This document shows, one piece after another, positions 1-8,467 of a stretch of 13,495 nucleotides of DNA. The position numbers and the translations under genes are program-made. This DNA comes from Candidatus Sulfotelmatobacter sp. (GTDB taxonomy: Bacteria > Acidobacteriota > Terriglobia > Terriglobales > SbA1): positions 1 to 13,495 of the forward strand of contig JASLEQ010000785.1 of the NCBI GenBank assembly GCA_030151135.1. Direction: 5' to 3'. The notes below the pieces were generated by a model, which worked only from the letters and a program-made list of their open reading frames with translations, was not told where the DNA came from and ran no database searches. Position 1 is the stretch's first letter, and each line of letters begins with the position of its first letter.

Positions 1-863
1 CCGGACTCAAGAACGCGCAGGAGTTTGGCTTGCTGCCGGAGCGGTACATTCCCAATTTCATCCAGGAAGATGGTGCCGCCATCCGCGAGTTCAAAGCGCC
101 CGATTCGATCCGTGCGCGCGTCAGTAAATGCACCCTTGAGATGTCCAAACAACTCGCTCTCAAACACCCCATCTGGGATCGCGCCAGTATTCACGGCAAC
201 GAGCGGGCGTGAAGATCGACCGGAGAGAGCGTGTAAAGTTTGCGCCACCACCTCTTTCCCAGTCCCGTGCTCGCCTGTAATGAGAACATTCGCATCCGAT
301 GGCCCCACCCGCGCTATTGTCTCCAGAAGCGGCTGCATGGCAGGGGCGGTGGCAATGAATTCCGGGCGCCCTTCTGCGCGCAACAGTCGGTTCTCCGCTT
401 CCAGCCGAGCGGCGCGCTGCAGGGCTCGATGTAACTCGACCTGAGTGCGCAGGATTGATATCAAGCGATCATTTTCCCAAGGCTTCTGAACGAAATCTCT
501 GGCTCCGCGGCGCATGGCCTCGACGGCGAGTTCGACATTGGCCCAGGCGGTCATGACAATGACAGGAATACTAGAATCCTGCGCAACGATTTGCGACAGA
601 AGATCCAGCCCCTCATGCCCCGAAGTGGTGTCGCGCGTATAGTTCAAGTCGATCAAAATAGCATCGTAAGAATTGCTTTTCAGCGCTTCATGCACCAGGA
701 TGGGCGACCGCACCTTGTCGATGCGATAGCCCTGCGGGCGCAGTAGAAGCTCGAGGGCCTCGAGGATGTGCTCCTGATCGTCGGCAGCCAAGATGCGCAC
801 TGGCGCAGAGGCACCGGAGGGCGAAGCATTAAACTGTTCCACGGTCTTGACAGATGTAGGCAT
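1..863 (-). CDS. NtrC-family sigma-54-dependent response regulator (3' end cut by window edge)
   Basis: Two-component transcription activator that would use ATP hydrolysis to open sigma-54 RNA polymerase promoters in response to a sensor kinase. I translated 287 codons by hand. Residues about 22-130 are a receiver domain with acidic pair D28/D29, phospho-acceptor D72 (motif ILIDLNY), T105 and K127 (QKPW). A helical, probably coiled-coil linker covers about 137-165. The AAA+ domain starts near 168, with Walker A GEHGTGKE (197-204), the sigma-54 contact loop as GAFTDA (244-249, where GAFTGA is usual) and Walker B TIFLDE (264-269). The rest of the AAA+ domain and the expected C-terminal Fis-type helix-turn-helix lie beyond the left edge. 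The ATG is 3 nt after the TolC stop and has no strong Shine-Dalgarno (an AAAGG lies about 15 nt upstream), so translation is probably coupled to tolC. The natural inference is that it regulates this export operon and that a histidine kinase gene follows. Confidence 0.95.
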   Translation of the reverse strand, partial: MPTSVKTVEQFNASPSGASAPVRILAADDQEHILEALELLLRPQGYRIDKVRSPILVHEALKSNSYDAILIDLNYTRDTTSGHEGLDLLSQIVAQDSSIPVIVMTAWANVELAVEAMRRGARDFVQKPWENDRLISILRTQVELHRALQRAARLEAENRLLRAEGRPEFIATAPAMQPLLETIARVGPSDANVLITGEHGTGKEVVAQTLHALSGRSSRPLVAVNTGAIPDGVFESELFGHLKGAFTDARTDRIGRFELADGGTIFLDEIGNVPLRQQAKLLRVLES

Positions 864-866
864 GGA

Positions 867-2789
867 CTATTGCGAGGCCTTTGAGACTACCCCATTGATC
901 GCGTCCTGAATCAGTATGCCATTATGTTCCAGCGTAGTGCCGGTTGCACGGTCGAGTTCGACTTTCGCCTTCTCGTAGGTGGTCATCGCGCCGACCAGGT
1001 CCAACTCTGCGAGGGCCAGATCCCGTTGGGCAGAGAGGGTTTGATAGCTCGATCCCGAGCCCAATTCCTGTTCTTTCTTCGTAATGTCGAAGGTGCGCTG
1101 AGCCAAGTCGCGGGCTTTCGTCGCCGCCTCAACTCGAGCGCCGGTTTGGGTGAGCGCGAACTGTGCATTTCGGACTTCGATGCGAACCTGCTTCTTGAGT
1201 TGCTCCATTCTCAACTCGGCCTGCCGATACTCCAACTCCGACCGATATTGATCGGCCTTCGCCACCCGATTTCGAATCGGAATGTTCAAATTCAATCCCA
1301 CATAGTAGTCCGGAGAAGTGTTATTGAAGGAGTTCAGAAGCGCCCCTCCGAAATCGACGGGAACTGACGACTGATTTGTTCCGAGGCTATAGATCGGATT
1401 CAAAGGACCGGCGAGACCTGAACCGCTATAGAAGCCCACCAGGGACAACGAGGGCAGCAACGCATTCCGGGCTGCACGACGGCTGATTTGGCGATTCACC
1501 AGATCGACATCAGATTCCGCCAGTTCCGGACGATTGTGCTGGGCCTCAGTGATGAGTTCCTGAATCGCCTGCGCCGTCTCAATCGAAACGGTCTGCATTT
1601 GATCTGTGGGGATTACGGGCATCGACTCCAGCACAGGATCGTCTAAGGTCCTGGTGATCGCGTTTTTCATTAAAGTCTCTTGAAGCTGCAGGCTGGTGCG
1701 TGCCACCGTTAGGTCCTGGTCTCGCTTCGAAACTTCTGCTTCCGCCCGCATCACATCCATCGCCGGTATGCTTTGCAGTTGCAACTGCTTTTTCGCGTTT
1801 TCGAAAGTCTGCTGAGCAAAATTGTACGATTGCTCGTTGACGCGCGTCTGTTCATACGCACTTACCAGATCCCAATAGATATTTTCAATTTGCGTGACTG
1901 TTGCAATCACCTGATCCTTGAAGGCGATATCCGATATTTTCTTGTTATTCCTCGCGATTCGTAGATAGCGCAAGTTCGGGCCAAACCCGAAACCTGCGAG
2001 CAGTTCCTGCTGAACCTGGAAACGGAATGTCGAACTCAGCGTAGGAGAAAGATTGAAATAAGGGCTGTTCGTAGTTTGCCGGGAATTGCTCCAGGCAAAG
2101 TTAATGCTGGTTCCCGTGGCAAAGGCCTGGGTGAAAAGTGCATTCACTTGTCCGGTATTGAGCTGCAGCGAGGGGACCCCATATATTTGGCGGTTTGCGA
2201 CTGGCGAGGTCTGATGCTCGACGCCACCGTTGACGTTGATGAAAGGATCGTATGACGACACAGTCGTTCCTGTACCGAGCGTCGATTGCACGAGCCCAGA
2301 AGCGCCAGCCCCAGCTCCCCCTGCTCCGCTGCTAGTGCCGCCTGCGCCGGCACCGGGCGCACCGGTTCCGAAACCTCCTACACCGCCTCCTGGAGTGCCC
2401 TGCACGACACCGGTATTCACCCCCCGAAAAAAGCCGCCAGCCTGTGTGCGCAGGATATCCGTATTCGCAATCGGCAGATTATAGCGAGCGATGGCGAGAT
2501 CTAGGTTGTCCTCCAACGCAAGATCGATCGCATCCTTCAACGACAAGTAAAGTTTGCCATCACGAATAACCTGATCGAGACGCGACGAGTTCGATAAAAG
2601 CGGTTCCGGAACCGAATCCGGCATGTATGCATCGAGTGGGTTGTGCGACTTCGGCATTTCAAGGCTGAGTTGAGTAATGGACGGACGCGTCGACGATGGG
2701 GCGTCGACTTGGGCAAACAAAATAGGCGAGACTAAAACGATCGCCGCGCCTGACAGCACCGCTCGTTTAAGACGTGGGAGCCAGTTCAC
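867..2789 (-). CDS. TolC-like outer-membrane efflux protein (OEP family)
   Basis: Outer-membrane channel of a tripartite exporter: a trimeric beta-barrel with a long periplasmic alpha-helical tunnel. The N-terminus has a basic start, a hydrophobic core (about 10-25) and a likely signal-peptidase site after A26 (LFA|Q). The first OEP repeat covers about 84-380, with the YLSLKDAIDLALEDNLDLAI motif and long Gln/Glu/Ala-rich helices (290-380). The second covers about 405-620, with HNRPELAESDVDL and helices at 515-615. At 640 aa it is longer than most TolC proteins (commonly about 450-550 aa). Part of the excess is a Gly/Ala/Ser/Thr-rich low-complexity insert at about 131-175 in the first half, in a region that would correspond to a loop. 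The start is GTG, overlapping the ATPase stop codon by 4 nt, with a GGAGG 10 nt upstream. The encoded substrate is unknown; the role as outer-membrane exit for the adjacent ABC system is inferred from family and operon position. Confidence 0.93.
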   Translation of the reverse strand: MNWLPRLKRAVLSGAAIVLVSPILFAQVDAPSSTRPSITQLSLEMPKSHNPLDAYMPDSVPEPLLSNSSRLDQVIRDGKLYLSLKDAIDLALEDNLDLAIARYNLPIANTDILRTQAGGFFRGVNTGVVQGTPGGGVGGFGTGAPGAGAGGTSSGAGGAGAGASGLVQSTLGTGTTVSSYDPFINVNGGVEHQTSPVANRQIYGVPSLQLNTGQVNALFTQAFATGTSINFAWSNSRQTTNSPYFNLSPTLSSTFRFQVQQELLAGFGFGPNLRYLRIARNNKKISDIAFKDQVIATVTQIENIYWDLVSAYEQTRVNEQSYNFAQQTFENAKKQLQLQSIPAMDVMRAEAEVSKRDQDLTVARTSLQLQETLMKNAITRTLDDPVLESMPVIPTDQMQTVSIETAQAIQELITEAQHNRPELAESDVDLVNRQISRRAARNALLPSLSLVGFYSGSGLAGPLNPIYSLGTNQSSVPVDFGGALLNSFNNTSPDYYVGLNLNIPIRNRVAKADQYRSELEYRQAELRMEQLKKQVRIEVRNAQFALTQTGARVEAATKARDLAQRTFDITKKEQELGSGSSYQTLSAQRDLALAELDLVGAMTTYEKAKVELDRATGTTLEHNGILIQDAINGVVSKASQ

Positions 2790-3493
2790 GATGCGCTAAC
2801 CTCCGCCGGGGCCAACGAAGGATTCGCGGTGTCAGTTACCATCCAACCGTCACGCAGTTGAATGGTTCGGTTTCCATAAGCAGCATTTGCTTCAGAATGC
2901 GTCACCTGCACGATGGTGGTTCCCTGCTGATTTAGACCGCGGAAGAGTTCCATAATCTCCTTAGCTTGCGACGAATGAAGATTGCCTGTGGGTTCGTCAG
3001 CCAGCAGCAACGAGGGCTTATGAATCACAGCCCGTGCGATTCCAACAAGCTGTTGTTGCCCTCCGGAAAGCTGACTCGGGTACAAGTCTTTCTTGGCTAC
3101 GATCTGAAAACGATCGAGCGTGTCCGCTACCAGGCTTTGCCGCTCCTTCCGAGGAATGTCTTTGTATGAAAGCGGCAGGTCAATGTTCTCTTGCACCGTC
3201 AGATCATCGAGCAGGTGATAGCTTTGGAACACCATGCCGATATTTTTCTTCGCCAACTCCGCGCGCTGCTTTCGCTTCATGGCGTGAACAGCTTCGTCGC
3301 GAAACCAGTACTCGCCTGCCCACGCGTCGTCGAGCAGAGCAAGAACATTGAGCAACGACGACTTCCCTGCCCCGGATGGACCCATGATCGTTATAAACTC
3401 ACCCTCGCGAATCTCCAGATTGATGCGGCGCAATACCCAGGTCTGCCCCGCGGGAGTTTTGTAACTGCGTTCGAGACTTTTCAGTTGAATCAT
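2786..3493 (-). CDS. ABC transporter ATP-binding protein, MacB/LolD-type
   Basis: Cytoplasmic nucleotide-binding subunit that would dimerise and power the permeases encoded just upstream. All core motifs are present in 235 aa: Walker A GPSGAGKS (38-45), Q-loop Q90 (GMVFQSYHLLDDLTV), ABC signature LSGGQ (142-146), Walker B LLLADE (162-167, catalytic E167) and H-loop H199. The Q-loop region, the ADEPTGNL string and the length fit the MacB/LolD/FtsE branch, which works with FtsX-fold mechanotransmission permeases. Two deviations: the signature continues QQQLVGIARA where MacB-like proteins usually have QQQRVAIARA, and the D-loop reads NLHSSQ where NLDS is usual. I believe similar variants occur in acidobacterial relatives, so this is likely a subfamily trait rather than damage. 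ATG has GGAGAGG directly upstream and lies 21 nt after permease 1. It is the only ATPase in the window, so it probably serves all the permeases; that is inference. Confidence 0.95.
   Translation of the reverse strand: MIQLKSLERSYKTPAGQTWVLRRINLEIREGEFITIMGPSGAGKSSLLNVLALLDDAWAGEYWFRDEAVHAMKRKQRAELAKKNIGMVFQSYHLLDDLTVQENIDLPLSYKDIPRKERQSLVADTLDRFQIVAKKDLYPSQLSGGQQQLVGIARAVIHKPSLLLADEPTGNLHSSQAKEIMELFRGLNQQGTTIVQVTHSEANAAYGNRTIQLRDGWMVTDTANPSLAPAEVSAS
2800..2804 (-). promoter_or_regulatory. Ribosome binding site for the tolC-like gene (supports GTG start)
   Basis: A GGAGG lies inside the 3' end of the ATPase gene, 10 nt before the GTG at 2789. It supports the GTG as the true start and a 4-nt stop/start overlap with the ATPase gene, a usual sign of translational coupling. 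Confidence 0.7.
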
Positions 3494-3514
3494 TTCCTCT
3501 CCAATTTTTGGCCA

Positions 3515-5950
3515 TTACTCATAACGCAGCGCCACCATCGGGTCGACGCGAGCTGCCCTTCGGGCAGGAATATATGCCGCCACAAAACCGACAATTGCGA
3601 CCGCCAAGCACACGCACGCATACACTTTCAGGTCCCGCGCCCCAGTCCCGTAAAGCATGGATTGGAGGACAGAAGACGAGGCGATCGCACCAACAGCTCC
3701 GATGCTTATGCCAAGAAGCACCAGGATGGCGGCTTCCTGCAGAATCATCCTTAGCATTGAGGCTCGTTGTGCCCCCAGGGCCATCCGCACACCAATCTCG
3801 CGCGTGCGCCTTGAAACCGAATAGGTCATAACGCCATACAAACCAACGATTGTCAGCACCAACGCGAGTCCTGCGAATGCTCCCAAAAGAGTCATGGCAA
3901 ATCGAGGTTGAGAGAGTTGCTTGTACATCAACTCATTCATCGTGCGCACCTCAGTGACGGGGATATTTTTATCCATATTCGCCAAAATTCGTTGAATGCT
4001 CGCACCCAGACTCTGCGGCCCCAACGAACTTCTCACCACCGTGCGGAGGCAACACCAACTGCCAAGCTGACTGGCCGGAAGATACATTGCCGGCGGCATG
4101 TCACGATCGGTGGCTCCAAGCCGAATATCCCCAACCACGCCTACGATCTCGCGCCAGGGAGTGCCGTGCGCAGTACCTGCGCCAGGTTTGAGCTTCTTAC
4201 CGAGAACAGGTTCTCCAGGAAAATATTTCTGTTTGAAGGCCCGGTTCACGATCATGACTGGCTGGCTGCCCTCATCGTCACGTTCGGTGAAGTCGCGCCC
4301 TTCGAGCACAGGGACTTGCATCGCCCCGAAATATCCTGAGGTGATGGGCGTCAAATTCGCGCTGGGACGATCGCCTTCAGGGACCGGGCGCTCAGGATTC
4401 TCGAATGAGATCGTGATTCCATCGTTGCCCATGGGTAGGATCATCGATCCAGCTGCCGCTTGGACGCCAGGCAGGGCGCGCACCTGATTGAAGTACTCGC
4501 TGTAAAACTGAGCGCGCTTATCCTTGTACTGTGCATCTGGTGTTTCGAAAAACAATGTCGTGAGATGATCCGGATTAAATCCCTCATTGGCGTGGAGCAA
4601 GTTGGAAAAGCTGGCGATGAGTAACGCTGCGCCCACGGTGAGCACACATCCCATGGCGACTTGGCTAACGATCAGTAACGATCGTATCCAGTCCCGCCCG
4701 AAGACCTCGCTTCTTCCACCTTCTTTCAACGTGGAGACCAGGTCGGTGCTGGACCCGGTGATCGCGGGTACAACTCCAAAAATTAATCCTGCGGCTAAGG
4801 ACAATAAAAACGAGAATACGAGAACCCGCAGGTCGACTCCAGCATCAGTAGCGCGTGGAACGCTATCACCAATCAGCGTGAGAATAGCGGGGGTCGAGAG
4901 GAAGGCTAGCCCGCACCCGACTGCGCCGCCAACAAGACTTAGAACGACACTCTCTGCCAATAGCTGCCTTACTATCCGTGCCTTTCCGGCGCCAAGTGCA
5001 GAGCGTAGTGCCATTTCTCTCTGCCGCTCACGCACGCGCGCGAGCAGCAAATTAGCGATGTTGCCGCACGCAATCAACAGAACAAGTCCGACGGAACCGA
5101 GAATCACGAAAAGCGTGGTTCGGCTATCGCCAACCATCGCTTGCACTTCTCCGATCACGCGAGCGGCAGAGTGTTTCGTGTTGCTATTGGGATATTGTCT
5201 GGCAAGGTTTGTTGCGATTGTATTCAGATCCTGACTGGCTTGTGCGACCGCGGCGCCAGGCTTGAGCCGGCCAAATACATTTAGAAAATGAGCGCCACGG
5301 TTTTTCGTCAGAGAATTCGCGTTCGCAGGGTTGTCGTCGACGGCCAGAGTCGTCCAGATGTCATTTGTCGTCCGAGTGATTGGGAAGCGAAACAAAGGCG
5401 GCATCACCCCAACAACGGTGTAGACTGCCCCGCTAAGACTGACGGCCCGCCCAATAATGCTCTTGTCCGCCCCAAACTGCGAAACCCACAGGTTATGGCT
5501 AATGAGGATGACTTTTGATCCCGCCTTCTCTTCTTCCGGCAAGAATCCGCGGCCGAGTTCAGGGCTAACCCCAAGCGCCGGGGCCAAGTCCCACGACACG
5601 ATCTCGGCGTCCACCTGAACCGGCCGTTCCAATCCCGTGAGTGTGAACTCTGCGTCGTGATATGAGACTAGATGATCGAGCGTATGGTTCTGCGCTCGCC
5701 AATCGAAAAAATCCGGATAACAGATATTGAAAGCCTCGTAGCCGTCGCGGTCCATGGACTGGGCTTCTACCAATCGCTCGGGTTGATAGTACGGAAGAGG
5801 CCGCAGCATTACAGCGTCGACTACACTGAACACCGCCGTATTGGCGCCGATTCCCAAGGCCAGCGTAATGACGGCAACTGCCGCAAAACCTGGGTTCTTC
5901 CTCAACTGCCGGAGCGCATAAAGAAGATCTTGCATCACGTTTGTAAACAC
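3515..5950 (-). CDS. ADOP-family ABC permease (permease 1), double MacB/FtsX fold
   Basis: Inner-membrane subunit of an ABC export system, built as two MacB-like halves in one 811-aa chain. Half one: short basic N-terminus YALRQLRKNPGF, TM1 about 22-45 followed by the family motif LGIGANTAVFS, a periplasmic domain about 55-275 (with CYPDFFDWRAQN at 77-88), TM2 280-304, coupling helix RQREMALRSALGA (309-321), TM3 332-356 and TM4 374-397. A linker with LKEGGRS (408-414) leads to half two: TM5 425-447, periplasmic domain about 455-680, TM6 685-712, coupling helix RRTREIGVRMALGA (714-727), TM7 738-764 and TM8 772-795. It ends with the shared tail [20 protein letters not shown] is chosen as start because GGAGA lies 8 nt upstream and the N-terminus then aligns with the neighbouring paralogues; an in-frame ATG five codons later is too far from the Shine-Dalgarno. 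An adjacent Cys pair (C633/C634) sits in the second periplasmic domain. Substrate unknown. Confidence 0.93.
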   Translation of the reverse strand: MFTNVMQDLLYALRQLRKNPGFAAVAVITLALGIGANTAVFSVVDAVMLRPLPYYQPERLVEAQSMDRDGYEAFNICYPDFFDWRAQNHTLDHLVSYHDAEFTLTGLERPVQVDAEIVSWDLAPALGVSPELGRGFLPEEEKAGSKVILISHNLWVSQFGADKSIIGRAVSLSGAVYTVVGVMPPLFRFPITRTTNDIWTTLAVDDNPANANSLTKNRGAHFLNVFGRLKPGAAVAQASQDLNTIATNLARQYPNSNTKHSAARVIGEVQAMVGDSRTTLFVILGSVGLVLLIACGNIANLLLARVRERQREMALRSALGAGKARIVRQLLAESVVLSLVGGAVGCGLAFLSTPAILTLIGDSVPRATDAGVDLRVLVFSFLLSLAAGLIFGVVPAITGSSTDLVSTLKEGGRSEVFGRDWIRSLLIVSQVAMGCVLTVGAALLIASFSNLLHANEGFNPDHLTTLFFETPDAQYKDKRAQFYSEYFNQVRALPGVQAAAGSMILPMGNDGITISFENPERPVPEGDRPSANLTPITSGYFGAMQVPVLEGRDFTERDDEGSQPVMIVNRAFKQKYFPGEPVLGKKLKPGAGTAHGTPWREIVGVVGDIRLGATDRDMPPAMYLPASQLGSWCCLRTVVRSSLGPQSLGASIQRILANMDKNIPVTEVRTMNELMYKQLSQPRFAMTLLGAFAGLALVLTIVGLYGVMTYSVSRRTREIGVRMALGAQRASMLRMILQEAAILVLLGISIGAVGAIASSSVLQSMLYGTGARDLKVYACVCLAVAIVGFVAAYIPARRAARVDPMVALRYE
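3531..3547. repeat. Short direct repeat in permease 3' ends, copy A
   Basis: A 17-base identical block (plus strand gccaccatcgggtcgac) near the end of permease 1, encoding the VDPMVA tail. The same block occurs near the end of permease 4. It reflects conserved protein sequence but also gives local DNA homology about 7.4 kb apart. Confidence 0.6.
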
Positions 5951-5958
5951 GTTTCATT

Positions 5959-5963
5959 TCTCC
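5959..5963 (-). promoter_or_regulatory. Ribosome binding site for permease 1 (decides GTG start)
   Basis: A GGAGA lies 8 nt before the GTG at 5950, in the 14-nt gap after permease 2. The in-frame ATG at 5935 is more than 20 nt away, so GTG is preferred. Confidence 0.65.
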
Positions 5964-5964
5964 A

Positions 5965-8463
5965 TTACTCGTAACGCAAAGCACTAATCGGCTGGACCTT
6001 CACTGCGCGACGAGCCGGCACCGACGCGGCTAGTAGTGCAAGAACGGCGATCGAGGTCACAACCAGTAAGAGGGTTGCTGGGTCGCGATACGACACGCCG
6101 TAAAGCTGGCTTCTTACAAAACTGCCCAGCGCGAGCGAGAGTGGAATTGCCACAGCGATGCTTAAACCAGTGATTAGCAGAACTTCGGCCAGAACCATCT
6201 TCACAACAGTTCCACGCGTGGCGCCCAGAGCCATGCGGACTCCGATTTCACGCGTTCGTTGTGCGATCGAATATGCCAGTACTCCATATAGGCCAATGGC
6301 GGTGATGAAAGCAGCGACTACTCCGAAAGCTGCGGCCAGGAAAGAAAGCATGCGCTCGGACGTAAGTGTCGAATCAATTTCTGCGTTCATCGTTTGCAAC
6401 GAGTCGACCACCAGCTTCGAATCCAGTTGCGTCACAGCGGCGCGAACGGAACCGCCTGCATCCTCCGGAGCCTGAGTCGTGCGAACGTAAACACCAACCG
6501 AACCCGGTTCGGACTGTTGGAAAAGTGGGCTATAGAAAATCGGTACGGGTAGCGAGTGCAGGTTCGTGTGTTTGGCATCTTTAACAATGCCCACAATCGT
6601 CAGCGGCTTGTCTGAGGCTTTGCCATTAAAGAACGTTCTTCCCAAGGCACGGTCGGCGGTGCCGAAGAACTTACGCACGAAACTTTCATTCACCACAACA
6701 ACTTTGAGTGAGTCGAGAGTGTCGGCCTCAGTGAAGGGTCGGCCAGCAATCAACGGAAGCCGCAAGGTTGTGAAATACCCGGGCGTGATTCGCTCCCATT
6801 CAAAGCTCATACGCTCACCCTCCTGCGCTTGATAACCAGGAACCTCGATCGAGAATGTGCTGTTGTTGTTTGCAAGAACGGGATCATCCGTCATGCCAAC
6901 CGATTTCACTCCGGGTTGCGTGGCAAGAATTTCGATCAACCTCTTATAGAGCGAGGTCACGGCACTCGGCTGGTAGCCGGCAAGCTGGGGATCCAATTGG
7001 AATGTCAAAATGTGGTCGGTTACAAAGCCTGTATCCACTGACTTCAGGTTGGCTAGGGTACGGCTGAATAGTCCCGCTCCAAGCAGCAAAATCAAACTCA
7101 GGCCGATTTGCACTCCGACGGTGAACCGTCGAAACTTGGCATGTGCGACTTCTCCCGTTCCACTCTTCTGCCTCAAGGCGTCAGTCACCTTGGGACGATA
7201 GAACTGAATGATCGGAGCCAGGCTGAACAAGACACTAGCAACCACCGAGAGGACGAAACAAAAGATCGCTACGCTACGGTCAGGGGAAGCCGACAAGAAC
7301 CGCTGCTCAGAATCCACGACGTGGAGCAACGCTTTGGATAGCAGAGGCGACAACGCCAGTCCTAAAGCTCCTCCAATTAATCCCAGCGCGAGACCTTCAA
7401 TCAGTAACTGCCCGACCACTCGTGCACGGGTTGCCCCCAGCGAGTAACGCACTGACATCTCCCGCGTGCGCGCCGACGCTCTCACCAGCAGTAAACTTCC
7501 CACATTCGCGATCGCCATCAGAGTGAGCAGTCCGACCATGCTCATAAGAATGAGCAGTGGCGTCCGCATTGTTTCTCGCAGCGACGACAATCCTTTCGAG
7601 GCGTCGAGCAGAGTGATATAGCTCTTCTCCACGAACTGATCGCGAAAACGCTGGCTGTGACCCGGTAGCCCTTGCAGTTCCACGGCCCGCAACGACTTCC
7701 ATAGCCCCGTAATTTCAGCTTGAGCCTGCTGTTTTGAAATTCCTGGTTTCAACCTCGCAACGATGCTCATCCATTTGGAACGCCGGTCTTCCAAGTCGTC
7801 CCACCCCGGCATGATTTGGGCCTTCATCGTGATCGGCACGAAGATATCCGTGAGTTGACCGGTGATGACACTGTTGAAGCCCCGCTTCGCCACACCGATC
7901 ACCGTGTAGGGATTCCCGTTGATGAGCAGGCTTTGGTTAATAACCGACGGATCGGAGCCGAAGTGTTCGGTCCAGTTGAGATAATTCAGGACGACGAACT
8001 GTGACGATCCCCGCGTCGCCGAATCTTCAGGTACGAAGAGCCGGCCTAATTCGGGCGTAACACCGAGCACTGAAAAGTAGTTCCCGCTGACCACTTCGCT
8101 TCTGGCCAGACTGGGAGTGTTGTGCCACTGCACGCCGACCTGCACCGGGTAGACGGCCAACATCCCCTCAAATACTGAGTTCTGGTCGCGCAGATCGCGA
8201 TACATCGGATAAGAGAACTGAATGTTCTCCCCTCCGCCCCATGAATCGGTGTGGCCGGTATCTGAACCAGCGAACTGCAACGTGACGAGCCGGTCAGGTT
8301 CTCGAACGGGCAATTTCTTGAGCAGGACCTGATTGACCAGCGAAAAAATCGAGGCGTTCGCCCCGATCCCAACGGCGAGCGTCAGAACCGCGACCGCCGT
8401 GAACCCAGGATACTTGCGCAGTTGCCGCGTCGCGAAGCGAATGTTCTGTAAGAAAGTGTCCAT
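5965..8463 (-). CDS. ADOP-family ABC permease (permease 2), divergent subtype
   Basis: An 832-aa double MacB/FtsX permease, the longest of the complete set. TM1 about 21-44 carries VGIGANASIFS. The first periplasmic domain (about 50-298) has a distinctive Gly/Asn segment GGGENIQFSYPMYRDLRDQN (76-95) where its neighbours have a shorter Y-x-x-F-x-D-W/F-R motif. TM2 300-328, coupling helix RTREMSVRYSLGATR (332-346), TM3 353-378 and TM4 397-419 complete half one. The linker reads LRQKSGTGE and lacks the GGRS seen in permeases 1, 3 and 4. Half two has TM5 446-468, a periplasmic domain about 475-700, TM6 705-731, coupling helix QRTREIGVRMALGATR (735-750), TM7 757-782 and TM8 797-815, ending VPARRAVKVQPISALRYE, a tail that also departs from the VDPM consensus. 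ATG follows a GAGG by 4 nt, and that site overlaps the stop codon of permease 3, suggesting translational coupling. These differences place it in another branch of the family; its substrate may differ. Confidence 0.92.
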   Translation of the reverse strand: MDTFLQNIRFATRQLRKYPGFTAVAVLTLAVGIGANASIFSLVNQVLLKKLPVREPDRLVTLQFAGSDTGHTDSWGGGENIQFSYPMYRDLRDQNSVFEGMLAVYPVQVGVQWHNTPSLARSEVVSGNYFSVLGVTPELGRLFVPEDSATRGSSQFVVLNYLNWTEHFGSDPSVINQSLLINGNPYTVIGVAKRGFNSVITGQLTDIFVPITMKAQIMPGWDDLEDRRSKWMSIVARLKPGISKQQAQAEITGLWKSLRAVELQGLPGHSQRFRDQFVEKSYITLLDASKGLSSLRETMRTPLLILMSMVGLLTLMAIANVGSLLLVRASARTREMSVRYSLGATRARVVGQLLIEGLALGLIGGALGLALSPLLSKALLHVVDSEQRFLSASPDRSVAIFCFVLSVVASVLFSLAPIIQFYRPKVTDALRQKSGTGEVAHAKFRRFTVGVQIGLSLILLLGAGLFSRTLANLKSVDTGFVTDHILTFQLDPQLAGYQPSAVTSLYKRLIEILATQPGVKSVGMTDDPVLANNNSTFSIEVPGYQAQEGERMSFEWERITPGYFTTLRLPLIAGRPFTEADTLDSLKVVVVNESFVRKFFGTADRALGRTFFNGKASDKPLTIVGIVKDAKHTNLHSLPVPIFYSPLFQQSEPGSVGVYVRTTQAPEDAGGSVRAAVTQLDSKLVVDSLQTMNAEIDSTLTSERMLSFLAAAFGVVAAFITAIGLYGVLAYSIAQRTREIGVRMALGATRGTVVKMVLAEVLLITGLSIAVAIPLSLALGSFVRSQLYGVSYRDPATLLLVVTSIAVLALLAASVPARRAVKVQPISALRYE

Positions 8464-8467
8464 AGGT

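Noticed and set aside
25..444. Plus-strand 139-codon frame at the left edge
   Set aside because: It is the antisense of the response-regulator AAA+ domain, whose Walker motifs are clear on the minus strand.
864..866. Promoter or terminator between the TolC-like gene and the response regulator, or in other junctions
   Set aside because: The junctions are 3-21 nt or overlapping; there is no room for an intergenic promoter or a hairpin terminator, and no sigma-54-like element was seen within the upstream genes.
2230..2484. Plus-strand proline-rich open frame
   Set aside because: It is the antisense of the Gly/Ala-rich insert of the TolC-like gene; the proline runs are a by-product of Gly codons on the other strand.
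3191..5234. Plus-strand open frames of 187 and 215 codons opposite the ATPase and permease 1
   Set aside because: Shadows of strongly conserved genes in GC-rich DNA; they cross functional motifs of the real genes and carry no family signature.
5565..5984. Minus-strand 139-codon frame over the permease 2/1 junction
   Set aside because: It is an out-of-frame reading of the permease 1 N-terminal region, without a recognisable domain; the ATG near the Shine-Dalgarno is only 1 nt from it.
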